Assembly: GCA_016937155.1 (NCBI GenBank)
Contig: JAFGWM010000005.1
Location: 1-64,000, forward strand
Source of the DNA: Deltaproteobacteria bacterium
Lineage (GTDB): Bacteria; Myxococcota_A; Polyangia; HGW-17
Length of the DNA stretch: 64,000 nt
Direction of reading: 5' to 3'
In this document: positions 27,600 to 36,464 of the stretch, piece by piece
Numbering within the stretch: the first letter of the stretch is position 1
Layout: each line of letters opens with the position of its first letter
Translations under genes and position numbers: made by a program
The notes under the pieces: model-generated
What the model was told of the DNA's origin: nothing
The model's input: only the letters and a program-made list of their open reading frames with translations
Databases searched by the model: none

Positions 27600-28016
27600 A
27601 TGAGGTTGCTTCTGCTTTTATCCTCTTTTCTAATTCTATCTGCAGGCTGTGAAGAGGCGTATCCTGAGGTGGTTGTGGTTAATATGATCAGAGAGGATAT
27701 TCTGGTGAGGAATATTTCCTTTAATGGTTGTCAGTGGGATACAGTTCTTGCATTTGGAGATTCAACTTCACCTGGAAGTTGCCTTAAGGGCTCAGACAGA
27801 GTGCATTTCGAGAAATTTGCCGCTGCAGCATATGTTGAGAACTCAGAAGAGGATTCTGATTCAACTGACACAGAAGATGAGATTGAAACGCCCCTTTGGT
27901 TTAATTATCAGACTGTAACCACTCATCATGTTGATTATGGAGAGTTTCATCTGATTGTGCTGACATATGAAGGAATGGAACAGGATTTTTCCGTTCCGGG
28001 ACCCTATGGGCACTGA
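27600..28016 (+). CDS. Second small lipoprotein of the uptake operon (unknown)
   Basis: The ATG at 27600 is preferred over an in-frame GTG at 27585 because it has GGAGTAGGA just upstream; the product then has 138 residues. The lipobox is LSAGC (Cys17). The mature part contains two further Cys (FNGCQW and PGSCLKG), an acidic linker rich in Glu, Asp and Ser near residues 80-95, and a His pair in TVTTHHVDYGEFHL. No family is recognised. It is translationally close to the first lipoprotein (3-base gap) and to the TonB receptor. The HH and H-x-L residues could take part in metal handling; this is speculation from context. Confidence 0.75.
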   Translation: MRLLLLLSSFLILSAGCEEAYPEVVVVNMIREDILVRNISFNGCQWDTVLAFGDSTSPGSCLKGSDRVHFEKFAAAAYVENSEEDSDSTDTEDEIETPLWFNYQTVTTHHVDYGEFHLIVLTYEGMEQDFSVPGPYGH

Positions 28017-28028
28017 TGGACTAATCAT

Positions 28029-29918
28029 TTGTTTCTTCTACTGATTTCTTTTCTCCTTTCAGTCACTCCGGGTTCCCCGGAAAATAGCGTGGCATCATCT
28101 AAAAAGACATCATCTGCAAAGTCTTCGAAGAAGATGAAAACCGGGGTGCTGCCTGCAGATGAGAAAATAGTTGTAAAAGGTCACCGTGTATTTATAAGAA
28201 AAGACTCCACCAGAGATACTACTATTGTAAAAGGAGAAAAACTCAGAGAAAGTTCATCAGCCAGTATTTTCGAAACACTGAGTCATGAATCGGGGGATAT
28301 TTATGTTACCAGCAGGGGTGTTTCACTGCATGGAGTTGCGAGTGGTAGTACTGGTGGAATTTATATTCGTGGTCTGGGAGGTTTCCCAAATTCTCAGATT
28401 CTTATAGTAGAAGATGGGGTTCCTGACTATCAGGGAATCTTCGGTCACCCTATTCCGGATGCATATATACCGGATCTCATAGATAAAACACTTGTTATCA
28501 AGGGTGGCGACAGTGTTCTTTTCGGTACCAATGCTATGGGTGGAGTGGTAATTATGAATACGCGTTGGCGAAAATCAGATGGAATGGATATTTTCAGCGA
28601 TTTCTCCACGGGATCATATAACACAATTAAAAACTCTATTGCGATGCTTTCACGTACTGGTGTCTGGGATGCGAGTGCTGCATTAAGTGTATTTGAAACT
28701 GATGGACATCGTGATGGTGCACAGGGAAGCAAACTGGTGGGTATGCTGTCATCAAGGTGGAGACTGGGAAATTCCATGATTCTATCCGCCAGAAGTCGGA
28801 TTATGCATATTTCCGGTGCAGATCCCGGGCCAGTTACTCATCCGACACCTGACAACTGGTATGATGTTTGGAGAGGGAGTGTTTCTGCGGGATTCTCTAT
28901 TAAAAAAAGTATTTTTACCATGAATCTTATACCGTATCTAAATCTGGGACAGCACAAACTCTATGATGGTTTTAAATCAATTGATGTGGTTAGCGGTGCG
29001 ATTCTTGAATCCAGATTCAGGTTTTCAAAGGAATTATGCCTGATAAGTGGTACAGGTGTTGAAATTGTGGACGGCCATGTTGAAAACAGAATTTCAGACG
29101 AATATACATCTATCGATTCCAGAATAAGCCCGGCCTTGTATTCTCAACTCACATATAAGCCTTTTTCTCAAACAGAAGCTGTTACCGGCGGCAGAATTAT
29201 TCTGGATGAGTCCGAAGGTCCGGTTTTTTTATATAAAGCTGGCTTAAGTCAGGTTTTGCTGGATTACTTCAGGTTATCCACGGGTATTTCAAGAAATTTC
29301 AGAAATCCTACACTAAGGGAACTTTACCTTCCTTATCCAGTTGCCAATCCGGATTTAAAACCAGAGTATTCCCTCAACTGGAATGCGACTATCAGGTTTA
29401 TTACCGATATATTCGATATTTCTTCAACGGTTTACAGGACCAGTGCGAGGAATCTGATAAAGTATTTCGGTTCATGGCCCACTGCGGAAGTTGTAAATAT
29501 AGACAGTTATACTGTCTGGGGAGTTGAGGGTAAAGTCAGGATTAAAAATATTTTTGGATTTTCTCCTTTTATAATGGGTAATTTTCAGGATGTTGGCAGG
29601 TACACAAAACAGAATCCTGACGGGAAGGTTGATTTCGGAATTGATTTTACAAGGAAATTTGGTCTGAATTCCTTGAAGATTACTGTTTCAGCACAGTATA
29701 TCCACGGATTATACATGGATAATTATTCGAGAAATCCAATGGATGATGTATTTTATATAGATGGCAGCATCAGGTACAGATACATTCTTTCAGGCAGGAA
29801 AATTTCAATAGAGCCATATCTGATTCTTAGGAATCTTCTGGACAATCAGTATGCATTTGTCGAAGGTTATACAATGCCGGGATTTAATATTCTCGCGGGG
29901 GTAAAAATAGGAATATGA
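28029..29918 (+). CDS. TonB-dependent outer-membrane receptor
   Basis: The roughly 629-residue protein has a signal sequence, a Ser/Lys-rich spacer, then a plug domain with typical strands (GGIYIRGLGGFPNSQILIVEDGVPDY, VIKGGDSVLFGTNAMGGVVIM). A long beta-barrel ends in the expected aromatic-poor but strand-like GFNILAGVKIGI. The first codon is TTG at 28029 with a weak ribosome site, so translation may be coupled to the preceding stop 12 bases upstream. Such receptors import metal chelates or vitamins using TonB energy. Its stop overlaps the next start (ATGA), tying it to an ECF inner-membrane importer. Confidence 0.9.
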   Translation: MFLLLISFLLSVTPGSPENSVASSKKTSSAKSSKKMKTGVLPADEKIVVKGHRVFIRKDSTRDTTIVKGEKLRESSSASIFETLSHESGDIYVTSRGVSLHGVASGSTGGIYIRGLGGFPNSQILIVEDGVPDYQGIFGHPIPDAYIPDLIDKTLVIKGGDSVLFGTNAMGGVVIMNTRWRKSDGMDIFSDFSTGSYNTIKNSIAMLSRTGVWDASAALSVFETDGHRDGAQGSKLVGMLSSRWRLGNSMILSARSRIMHISGADPGPVTHPTPDNWYDVWRGSVSAGFSIKKSIFTMNLIPYLNLGQHKLYDGFKSIDVVSGAILESRFRFSKELCLISGTGVEIVDGHVENRISDEYTSIDSRISPALYSQLTYKPFSQTEAVTGGRIILDESEGPVFLYKAGLSQVLLDYFRLSTGISRNFRNPTLRELYLPYPVANPDLKPEYSLNWNATIRFITDIFDISSTVYRTSARNLIKYFGSWPTAEVVNIDSYTVWGVEGKVRIKNIFGFSPFIMGNFQDVGRYTKQNPDGKVDFGIDFTRKFGLNSLKITVSAQYIHGLYMDNYSRNPMDDVFYIDGSIRYRYILSGRKISIEPYLILRNLLDNQYAFVEGYTMPGFNILAGVKIGI

Positions 29919-30451
29919 GAAGAAAATACTCCATGCGGGAAATTTCAGTATGTGGATATTTTGGTGCCAGTGCAATGCTTTTACCTGTGTTTTTTCATCT
30001 CGTCCAGCTGGGTTCTGTTTTTATGCCTATGTATATTCCTCTTTTAGCACTTCCTTTTTTTGTTTCTCCGATGCCTGCTGTTATCACGGCTCTGATAGTG
30101 CCGGTTTTAAGTGGTCTTCTTACTGGAATGCCTCCTTTTTTCCCACCTGTGGCGTTCATGATGTCAATTGAACTTGGTTTAAGTGCTGGAATAATCGGTC
30201 TGGTATTACATTTTAAAAAGGACACATCGCCCTTCTGGATTCTCCTGCCTGTACTTATAACTGGACGATTTTTATACACAGGTATGGTCTGGGGCTTTTC
30301 AAAAGTTATGGTGCTTCCTGCCGGTTTTCTTTCAGGAGTATCATTTTTCAGTGGCTGGCCTGGAGTTATTCTTATGCTTGTGACAATTCCCGCGCTGGTT
30401 AGTTTTTCACATAAAATAGTCGGAAACAGAAATACTCTGGATGGAAAATAA
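29915..30451 (+). CDS. ECF transporter substrate-binding membrane (S) component
   Basis: The 178-residue hydrophobic protein has about six membrane helices. It carries a conserved-looking segment VFMPMYIPLLALPFFVSPMPAV followed by LLTGMPPFFPPVAFMMSIELGL. This is the layout of small S components of energy-coupling-factor transporters (ECF_trnsprt type). It lacks the N-terminal Met-His signature of CbiM/NikM cobalt/nickel S components. Substrate therefore cannot be read from the sequence. It overlaps the TonB receptor stop by 4 bases and the methyltransferase start by 11 bases. With the T and A genes downstream it makes a complete dedicated ECF importer. Confidence 0.75.
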   Translation: MRRKYSMREISVCGYFGASAMLLPVFFHLVQLGSVFMPMYIPLLALPFFVSPMPAVITALIVPVLSGLLTGMPPFFPPVAFMMSIELGLSAGIIGLVLHFKKDTSPFWILLPVLITGRFLYTGMVWGFSKVMVLPAGFLSGVSFFSGWPGVILMLVTIPALVSFSHKIVGNRNTLDGK

Positions 30452-31070
30452 AATGAAAAAAAAATATAAAAACAAACGAATAGATTTTTTTAACAACCTG
30501 TCAGAAACGTGGGATTCAAGGGAACATCTGGGCATTTTGAAATCTAAACTGCAGAAGGGATTTTCTATGCTGGAAATAAAACCATGGGAGAATATCCTTG
30601 ATGTGGGCTGCGGTACTGGAAATTTAAGTGTGGAACTACTAGAAATTCTAAATGAAGATGGAAGAGTCACCGGTATTGATATCAGTGCCGGTATGATTGA
30701 GAAGGCAAAGAAAAAGGTAGATGACACAAGATGTAATTTTATGGTTGAAACAAGTGATGATACTCCGTTTAGTAATGCAGAGTTCCACAGGATATTCTGT
30801 CTTAGTGTATGGCCACATCTTGTTGATAAAGGTAATCATGTTAAAGAGTTTATGAGAATACTTAAGCCTGGAGGTTCATTACATATCTGGCATGTTGTTT
30901 CAAGAAAGGAAATAGATGAAATTCATCTCAGGGCAGGGGAGACTGTCAAAGAGGATATTCTTCCTCCAGGGGTTGAAACAGCTGCAATTCTTGAAAGTGG
31001 AGGTTTTTCTATAAAAGAAGTAACAGATGATTCAAATCAGTATCTTGTAACAGGAATAAAACTTCAGTAA
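30441..31070 (+). CDS. SAM-dependent class I methyltransferase of the uptake operon
   Basis: The 209-residue Rossmann-fold protein has motif I ILDVGCGTGNLSVELL at about residues 53-68, the acidic VTGIDISAGMIEKAKKKV loop, and a UbiE/Methyltransf_11-like core (FHRIFCLSVWPHLVDKGNHVKEFMRILKPGGSLHIWHVV). It lies within the ECF gene set, overlapping the S gene, so it likely acts on the transported molecule, on a chelator, or in its early use. The methyl acceptor is unknown. No cobalamin-pathway motif was recognised. The start has no strong ribosome site because of the overlap. Confidence 0.85.
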   Translation: MENKMKKKYKNKRIDFFNNLSETWDSREHLGILKSKLQKGFSMLEIKPWENILDVGCGTGNLSVELLEILNEDGRVTGIDISAGMIEKAKKKVDDTRCNFMVETSDDTPFSNAEFHRIFCLSVWPHLVDKGNHVKEFMRILKPGGSLHIWHVVSRKEIDEIHLRAGETVKEDILPPGVETAAILESGGFSIKEVTDDSNQYLVTGIKLQ

Positions 31071-31082
31071 TTGGAGAAAGTG

Positions 31083-31793
31083 ATGTTCCCGAAAATATCC
31101 CCACAAGGGAAACTGTTGAGTGTTCTAATGGTTTCCATTGGGATGCTGATGAGCGATCCACTATCAGTTACCGGGATGATTATTGCCTTATCAGGGATGC
31201 TGATATGGTCTTTTATTATCAATTTTGATTTTTCCGGAGTGGGAAGGATTATCGTAAAAATACTTATTCTTCTGGTTCCTTTCTTTTTGACTGTCTGGGT
31301 GTTGAAGTTTGTATTTAGAGGTGAATATTCCACAGGCAGTGCTTTATTAACGCTGAAAATTCCATCAGTCATACTTTTTCGGGGTTTGTTAGCCACTATG
31401 GTTAATGTGACAGTTATATCAAAAATGTCTCCCGTAGAACTCAACACTGCTGTGATGGATCTACCATTACCCCCAATTGTAAAAGAAATTCTGGCTTCAG
31501 TAATTTTCAATCTTCGAAATCTCAGAATTGAGACAATGCGTATTCTCAAAGCAGTGCAATTAAGGGGTTCAAATAAAATTTCTATATACAGGATAATTAT
31601 AAATATACCTGCTGTGTGGCTTCCAAGGGTGATAATTCGTTCCCATAGAAGTACTGATGCCATGAATGTACGAGGAATTGATTCTTTAAATGTCAGATTC
31701 AGAAAGTCTGAATGCAGTGTATATTCAAATGTCTGTATTTTTACAGGTTTTATTTTTATGGCCTGTAGTGTGATATTTGGAGTGGTGAGATGA
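31083..31793 (+). CDS. ecfT: ECF transporter transmembrane (T) component
   Basis: The ATG at 31083 is chosen, with GGAGA 5 bases upstream, giving 236 residues; an in-frame TTG lies at 31071. The protein has about five hydrophobic segments. The T-component coupling region appears around MSPVELNTAVMDLPLPPIVKE and later WLPRVIIRSHRSTDAMNVRG. The latter carries the Ala-Arg-Gly-like coupling helix (here N-V-R-G). T components link the S subunit to the ATPases. It is the third ECF element and overlaps the ATPase gene by 4 bases. Confidence 0.83.
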   Translation: MFPKISPQGKLLSVLMVSIGMLMSDPLSVTGMIIALSGMLIWSFIINFDFSGVGRIIVKILILLVPFFLTVWVLKFVFRGEYSTGSALLTLKIPSVILFRGLLATMVNVTVISKMSPVELNTAVMDLPLPPIVKEILASVIFNLRNLRIETMRILKAVQLRGSNKISIYRIIINIPAVWLPRVIIRSHRSTDAMNVRGIDSLNVRFRKSECSVYSNVCIFTGFIFMACSVIFGVVR

Positions 31794-32488
31794 CCGGATT
31801 AAAAGTGGTTTTTGAAGAGGTAAATGTTTTTTCGGGATTAGATTCAGTTCAGATACTTCGAAATGTAAATTTTTCCATTAGTAATGGCGAAAAGATTTGT
31901 CTTATGGGCCTTAATGGTTCAGGAAAAACCACAGTTTTAAGTACAATGGCCGGGCTCTGGAAATATGACGGAAAAATTGAAATAGGAAGTCTGCCGTTGA
32001 CTATTGGAAATCTTAAAAAAATAAGAGAGTCTATAGGTTATCTTTTTAATGTTCCCGAAGATCAATTACTTTTCACATCTGTTGAGGAGGATGTTGCACT
32101 TTCCTTAATGAAGAAAAGCATGAGTGAAAAAGAAATACATCTTAAAGTTTCTGAAATTCTTTCCCTTCTGGGAATCTCAAATCTCAATGCGGCGGATATT
32201 CATGAATTGAGCCATGGTCAGAAACAGAAAGTGGCTCTGGCAGGGGCAATGATTTGCAAACCACCATTGCTTTGTCTGGATGAACCATCCAGCGCTCTCG
32301 ACCCCGTTTCAAAAAGAAAACTCATAGATATGTTATCAGAAAATAATAACTCAACAATAATATGTGCTACCAATGATATAGAATTTGCAGATGGATTTGC
32401 ATCAAGAAAAATACTGATGGAAAACGGCTCGGTGCTATCTGATGATATTTCCACTATGGAGTTGAAAAAACACTGGAAATTAGACTGA
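31790..32488 (+). CDS. ecfA: ECF transporter ATP-binding (A) component
   Basis: The 232-residue ABC ATPase has Walker A GLNGSGKTT (about residues 40-48), the ECF-type Q-loop FNVPEDQLLFTSVEEDVAL near 85-103, and the signature LSHGQKQKVALAGAMI, where LSGGQ is replaced by LSHGQ. Walker B LLCLDEPSSALD is intact. There is a single A gene, so a homodimer is expected, as in group I ECF systems with a dedicated module. It closes the seven-gene operon, and its stop lies 2 bases from the convergent pseudouridine synthase stop. Confidence 0.92.
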   Translation: MTGLKVVFEEVNVFSGLDSVQILRNVNFSISNGEKICLMGLNGSGKTTVLSTMAGLWKYDGKIEIGSLPLTIGNLKKIRESIGYLFNVPEDQLLFTSVEEDVALSLMKKSMSEKEIHLKVSEILSLLGISNLNAADIHELSHGQKQKVALAGAMICKPPLLCLDEPSSALDPVSKRKLIDMLSENNNSTIICATNDIEFADGFASRKILMENGSVLSDDISTMELKKHWKLD

Positions 32489-32490
32489 TA

Positions 32491-33357
32491 CTATTTGTAA
32501 TCCTCGTCTTCATCTCTTATGACGTAAAATTTTGCGGGAATTTCTGAAGTTATTTTCAGCCTTTTACCTGAAACAGGATGGTTCAGTTCCAGCATAATTG
32601 AATGCAATCGAATTCTCCGGATATATTTTCCCTCGGCACCATACCGCCTGTCACCCACAATCGGACATCCCATCTCCTTCATGTGAACACGTATCTGATT
32701 TTTGCGTCCTGTGTGAAGTATTATTTCAACTTCAGTATATTTTCCCAGTTTTCTTATAATTCTGTACTGTGTTATGGCTTTTTTCGCACCTGGCGTGTCT
32801 TTCGATGCGCTGTACATCCGCTGTCTTTCGTTTTCCGCCAGATAGGTGGTATATGTTCCGGATTTTTCAGGGGGAGATCCTTCCAGAACAGCTCTGTAGC
32901 GTTTCTCGGTGGTTTCCCAGTTTCCCCTGATTTTCTCCATGATATCCTCAGATTTTGCAAACAACAGGACTCCTGAAACCTCTCTGTCGAGACGATGGAT
33001 AACAAATATTTTTTTGATACTGTTTGAGTATTCCTGATACCAGGTTGTCAAAACACTGGCACAGCTTATGGTATTGTCAGCACTGGATGTATTGATCCCG
33101 GGTGGCTTTTCAATAGCAAGAATAAAATCGTCCTCATACAGGAATTTAAATGGAGCTTTGGCTGTATGAGGGGAAGATTTCGAAATTTCAATTGTATCCC
33201 CGGGAAGCAGTCTGTGGGCATGATGAGTAACTGATTTTCCGTGAACACGAACCTTTCCAGCTGAGAGAATTTTTTTTATTCTTGAAGCAGGGGAGTCCGG
33301 ATAAATCTCCTTTAGAAATTCAATTAAAAGAATATTTTTATCAGTTGTATATTTCAT
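32491..33357 (-). CDS. RluA-family pseudouridine synthase
   Basis: The ATG at 33357 (MKYTTDKN) is preferred, giving 288 residues, because GGAGA precedes it by about 10 bases and the conserved S4 domain begins there. A longer frame from 33486 adds 43 unlikely residues. The N-terminal S4 RNA-binding domain (LIEFLKEIYPDSPASRIKKILSAGKVRVHGK) is followed by the catalytic domain with HRLDREVSGVLLFAKS, whose Asp is the nucleophile. The C-terminus RKNQIRVHMKEMGCPIVGDRRYG fits the RluC/RluD branch. The target is probably 23S rRNA, but the exact position cannot be told. Confidence 0.9.
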   Translation of the reverse strand: MKYTTDKNILLIEFLKEIYPDSPASRIKKILSAGKVRVHGKSVTHHAHRLLPGDTIEISKSSPHTAKAPFKFLYEDDFILAIEKPPGINTSSADNTISCASVLTTWYQEYSNSIKKIFVIHRLDREVSGVLLFAKSEDIMEKIRGNWETTEKRYRAVLEGSPPEKSGTYTTYLAENERQRMYSASKDTPGAKKAITQYRIIRKLGKYTEVEIILHTGRKNQIRVHMKEMGCPIVGDRRYGAEGKYIRRIRLHSIMLELNHPVSGKRLKITSEIPAKFYVIRDEDEDYK

Positions 33358-33498
33358 ATGCGAATATCTCCGGAAAACGTAAGACCAACTCTGAGATGAC
33401 AATATATCCGGTATCTGCTTATTTGAAACTGTTTTTACAAAGACATGCTGTTTTACATTCTCAGTATATTTTTGGTAAAAAGACATTCATGTTTTTTT

Positions 33499-33504
33499 TA
33501 TAAT
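33499..33504 (+). promoter_or_regulatory. Perfect -10 box (TATAAT) upstream of the Sel1-repeat lipoprotein gene
   Basis: TATAAT follows an eight-T run at 33492-33499 and lies 46 bases before the ATG at 33551. No good -35 stands 16-18 bases upstream (that region is A-rich), so this may depend on an activator or an UP-like AT-rich element. Confidence 0.45.
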
Positions 33505-33550
33505 GATTTAAGGTATTCTGAAGTGGTGTTGATTGAAGGAGACGATTCTT

Positions 33551-34819
33551 ATGGCGACAAAAACATCAAAACGAAGCACTGTGAATGGTGAATTTATTTA
33601 TCTGATTTTTATCCTCAGTGTTATTTCTTCAGTGATGATTTCCTGCAGCTCGGAAATAGCAGAATGTTTTAATTCCAACAATATGGAAGTGTGTAACAAA
33701 CTCTGCCACAAGGGAAATGCCGGTGCCTGTGCCAAGGTGTGTTTCAGTGACAACGACGTTGATGCATGCGAAATGGGGTGTCAGGGTGGCGAAAAAAGTG
33801 CCTGTATAAAACTCAAGCAGTTAAGCGGCAAACCACTCAATAAAAAAGATGCTGCTGATAATAAGAAAACCAACCCTCCTGATACCAAATCAAAGCCTGA
33901 TAAAAAGGCTCTTCAAAAGGCAGAACTTGAGAAATTAAAAGTGATGGAAAATGAATGTCTCAAAGGAAATGCTCAGTACTGTCTGATGGTTGGTGATATT
34001 TACAAAGCCGGGAAAATGGCTAAAAAGGATATGTCCAAGGCAACTGAATATTACAGTCAGGCGTGTGATAAAAAAATCTACAGTGGTTGCCGGGAACTTG
34101 GAAATGCGCTTATTGAGGGAGATGGAGTGGAGCGAAACCCTGAAAAGGGAATTAAACTACTGGATATCGCCTGTGACAATGATATTTTCAGCGCATGTGG
34201 TGTGCTTGGTTTAAATTATTATGCCGGACTGAATATCAAAAAAGATCAGAAGAAGGCCGTTGAGTATCTTACCCGAGCCTGTAATGCCAACTATTTTGAA
34301 AGCTGTCTCCCACTTGCCAGGCACCTTTATAACTTAAAAACAAAACGTTCTGCCTCTGTTTCCAAAAAAAGGAAAATTATAGGTTATCTTCAGAACGCAT
34401 GCACTGGCAATGTGGCTGAGGGATGTCTCGCTCTTGGTCAGGCATATTCAATGGGAAAACTGGTTCGAAAAAAACATACCAGAGCTCAGTTCTTTTTCAC
34501 GAGAGCGTGTGATCTCGGCTCAAAAAAGGGGTGTGAAGAGAAGAAAAAATATCGTAATGATGGTTTTTATGGTTTGATACAGAAAAATGATCTGAAAACT
34601 GTAGAAAAATCATGTAAGGAAGGCGATGCAAAAGCTTGTACAGTTATCGGAGACACCTTTGCCAGTGGTCTGTTTTTCAAAACTGACGAGAAAAAAGCCA
34701 GAACTTTTCTGAATGAAGGTTGCAAAAACGGCGATGAAAATGCATGTAGTATACTGAAAAACTACAGAAAAATTTATAAGAGCCAGAAAAATAAAACATT
34801 TATACTCCGTAAAAAGTAA
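33551..34819 (+). CDS. Sel1-repeat (TPR-like) lipoprotein
   Basis: The ATG at 33551 is preferred, with GAAGGAGACG upstream, over an in-frame TTG at 33533; the product has 422 residues. An unusual 20-residue polar leader precedes a hydrophobic segment ending in the lipobox ISC. Cys-rich Sel1-like units follow, first four short ones (NMEVCNKLCHKGNAGACAKVC), a Lys-rich linker, then about seven 36-residue units (for example YSQACDKKIYSGCRELGNALIEGDGVERNPEKGIKLLDIAC). Each unit carries Cys pairs one helix apart, as in the Cys-rich HcpA-like subgroup. Such repeats are protein-binding scaffolds; it is probably periplasmic. Confidence 0.85.
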   Translation: MATKTSKRSTVNGEFIYLIFILSVISSVMISCSSEIAECFNSNNMEVCNKLCHKGNAGACAKVCFSDNDVDACEMGCQGGEKSACIKLKQLSGKPLNKKDAADNKKTNPPDTKSKPDKKALQKAELEKLKVMENECLKGNAQYCLMVGDIYKAGKMAKKDMSKATEYYSQACDKKIYSGCRELGNALIEGDGVERNPEKGIKLLDIACDNDIFSACGVLGLNYYAGLNIKKDQKKAVEYLTRACNANYFESCLPLARHLYNLKTKRSASVSKKRKIIGYLQNACTGNVAEGCLALGQAYSMGKLVRKKHTRAQFFFTRACDLGSKKGCEEKKKYRNDGFYGLIQKNDLKTVEKSCKEGDAKACTVIGDTFASGLFFKTDEKKARTFLNEGCKNGDENACSILKNYRKIYKSQKNKTFILRKK

Positions 34820-34925
34820 TAAAACTGTTTCCATACCAACATTTTCAACTTGCATTTATGGGCAGAGCATATATTGTCTGTCCGTCTGGACTATTCAGAA
34901 TTTTAACAGAAAGGGTTAGGAAAAA

Positions 34926-35471
34926 ATGAAGAAAATCAATTTTGTATTAGCGTTTGCAGTTGTTACAGCAGTAGCCTTCACCAGTGCATGTTCAAAGAGT
35001 GACTGTGAAAAACTCTATGAAAAAACAAAGAAATGCTCCAAGGGCAAAAATAAGATGGACATCAGCAAAGGCGCCTTTGTTGAACTTTGTAAAAAAATGT
35101 CAGATTCAAAGGCACTCAAGGATGAACTCTCATGTGTAAGCAAAAGTTCATGTGATGATTACAACAAGTGTGTAAAAGAAAAATCAGAAGCCCGTTATGC
35201 TAAAAAAGAGCTTGAAAGAATGGACAAAAAAATATCTGAGAAAAAATATTCTGATGTTGTAATTACCTGTAAATACAACAAAAAGAATTCCCTCATCGAC
35301 AAAAAATGTAAGGAAGTTCTTCCCAAAGCCTGTACAGCACTCGTTGAAAAAGCCAAAAAATCCAAAGAGGGTGGCAAAAAAGATTACAGTTCCTGTATTT
35401 ATATCAAGGATTGCTCAAAAGTAACCAAGGACGAAAAATACAACAAAGATGCAGCTGAAGCCTGTAAATAG
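34926..35471 (+). CDS. Small Lys/Cys-rich lipoprotein (unknown)
   Basis: The 181-residue product has a signal with lipobox TSAC (Cys22), then a strongly basic helical protein with about ten Cys placed in pairs (SKSDCEKLYEKTKKC; CKKMS; ELSCVSKSSCDDYNKC). I recognise no family. Cys spacing within predicted helices resembles small disulfide-linked helical hairpins of Myxococcota lipoproteins. It is 106 bases behind the Sel1-repeat gene. A TTGCAT / TATTGT pair in that gap could be its own promoter, but the match is weak. Confidence 0.72.
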   Translation: MKKINFVLAFAVVTAVAFTSACSKSDCEKLYEKTKKCSKGKNKMDISKGAFVELCKKMSDSKALKDELSCVSKSSCDDYNKCVKEKSEARYAKKELERMDKKISEKKYSDVVITCKYNKKNSLIDKKCKEVLPKACTALVEKAKKSKEGGKKDYSSCIYIKDCSKVTKDEKYNKDAAEACK

Positions 35472-35703
35472 TTTTTCTGTCTGATTTCCCCCCGATGATT
35501 TCCACCTTTAAAATTAATAAATCCTTCCAGTTTGTATAATTTGTAAATTTCATAACTGTAGAAATCCGGTGTGATGCCGATATGGATATTTATATCAGCT
35601 ATATCTGCAACGCTTCAGTTCATTACTATTTTATTGACTTAGCCAAACATATATAGCATACATGATGGATGTTTCCTGTAAAAAGACACTGGGATTACTG
35701 TAT

Positions 35704-36462
35704 ATGTTATTGATTTCTTACAGTGCTTCCGACATTGGACGCCGGAGGACCAACAACGAGGATTTCTTTTATGCTGATGACACCATGGGGCTGTACATTG
35801 TTGCAGATGGTGTTGGGGGACAGGATAGAGGAGAGGTGGCCAGTCAGGAAGCTGTTGAGAATCTTCAGTGCTGGATAATGAGGCATAAAAATCTCATTGA
35901 CAAATACAGGGAGAATCCATCTCAATCTTATATGTACAATATCAGGAGAATGCTCGAAAGCGGAGTCCAGTCAAGCTGTTATCTTGTATTTGGGCTGTCT
36001 CAGCAGCTGGAGCCTGGAAGCCGTATGGCCACCACTATGAGTGCATGCCTGTTCGTGGACAATATGCTTTTTATAGGTCAGGTTGGTGACTCAAGGGTCT
36101 ATCGTTGTCGTAACAGAATGGTTGAACAGATTACAGAGGATCACACCCTTTTAAATTATCAACTGAAACATGGTCTTATCACGGCAGATGAGGCTAAAAG
36201 ATCCAAAAGAAAAAGTAATGTGATTACAAGGGCTGTGGGTCAACTGGATTATGTAGAGGTAGATACCTTTAATTATTCAGTGGAACCTGGTGACAGATAT
36301 ATCCTTTGCAGTGATGGCCTTCACGGATATTTTAAGAATATGGTTGAGATTGGTGAGATTCTTTCTCAGGATTTACCTACTGTTCCGGGGAAGTTTATTG
36401 AACTGGCCAACACCAGGGGCGGGAAAGACAACATTACAGTTATTGCATTAGAACTTCTCTAG
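35704..36462 (+). CDS. PP2C-type serine/threonine protein phosphatase
   Basis: Residues follow the bacterial PP2C scheme exactly: SDIGRRRTNNEDFF, IVADGVGGQDRGEVAS, GDSRVYRCR, EDHTLLNYQL, SNVITRAVGQ, ILCSDGLHGYF and RGGKDNITVI. All metal-binding Asp residues are present. The start at 35704 (252 residues) fits where the fold begins and has GGGA 9 bases upstream. An earlier ATG at 35662 has no ribosome site and would stand before the likely start of a transcript from TTGACT at 35634. It should reverse Ser/Thr phosphorylation by Hanks-type kinases; none is present in the window. It opens a near gap-free gene run to 48603. Confidence 0.92.
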   Translation: MLLISYSASDIGRRRTNNEDFFYADDTMGLYIVADGVGGQDRGEVASQEAVENLQCWIMRHKNLIDKYRENPSQSYMYNIRRMLESGVQSSCYLVFGLSQQLEPGSRMATTMSACLFVDNMLFIGQVGDSRVYRCRNRMVEQITEDHTLLNYQLKHGLITADEAKRSKRKSNVITRAVGQLDYVEVDTFNYSVEPGDRYILCSDGLHGYFKNMVEIGEILSQDLPTVPGKFIELANTRGGKDNITVIALELL

Positions 36463-36464
36463 TT

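Noticed and set aside
35634..35662. TTGACT with CATACA as a full promoter for the phosphatase
   Set aside because: The -10 matches the consensus at only 3 of 6 positions; kept only as weak support for the later start codon.
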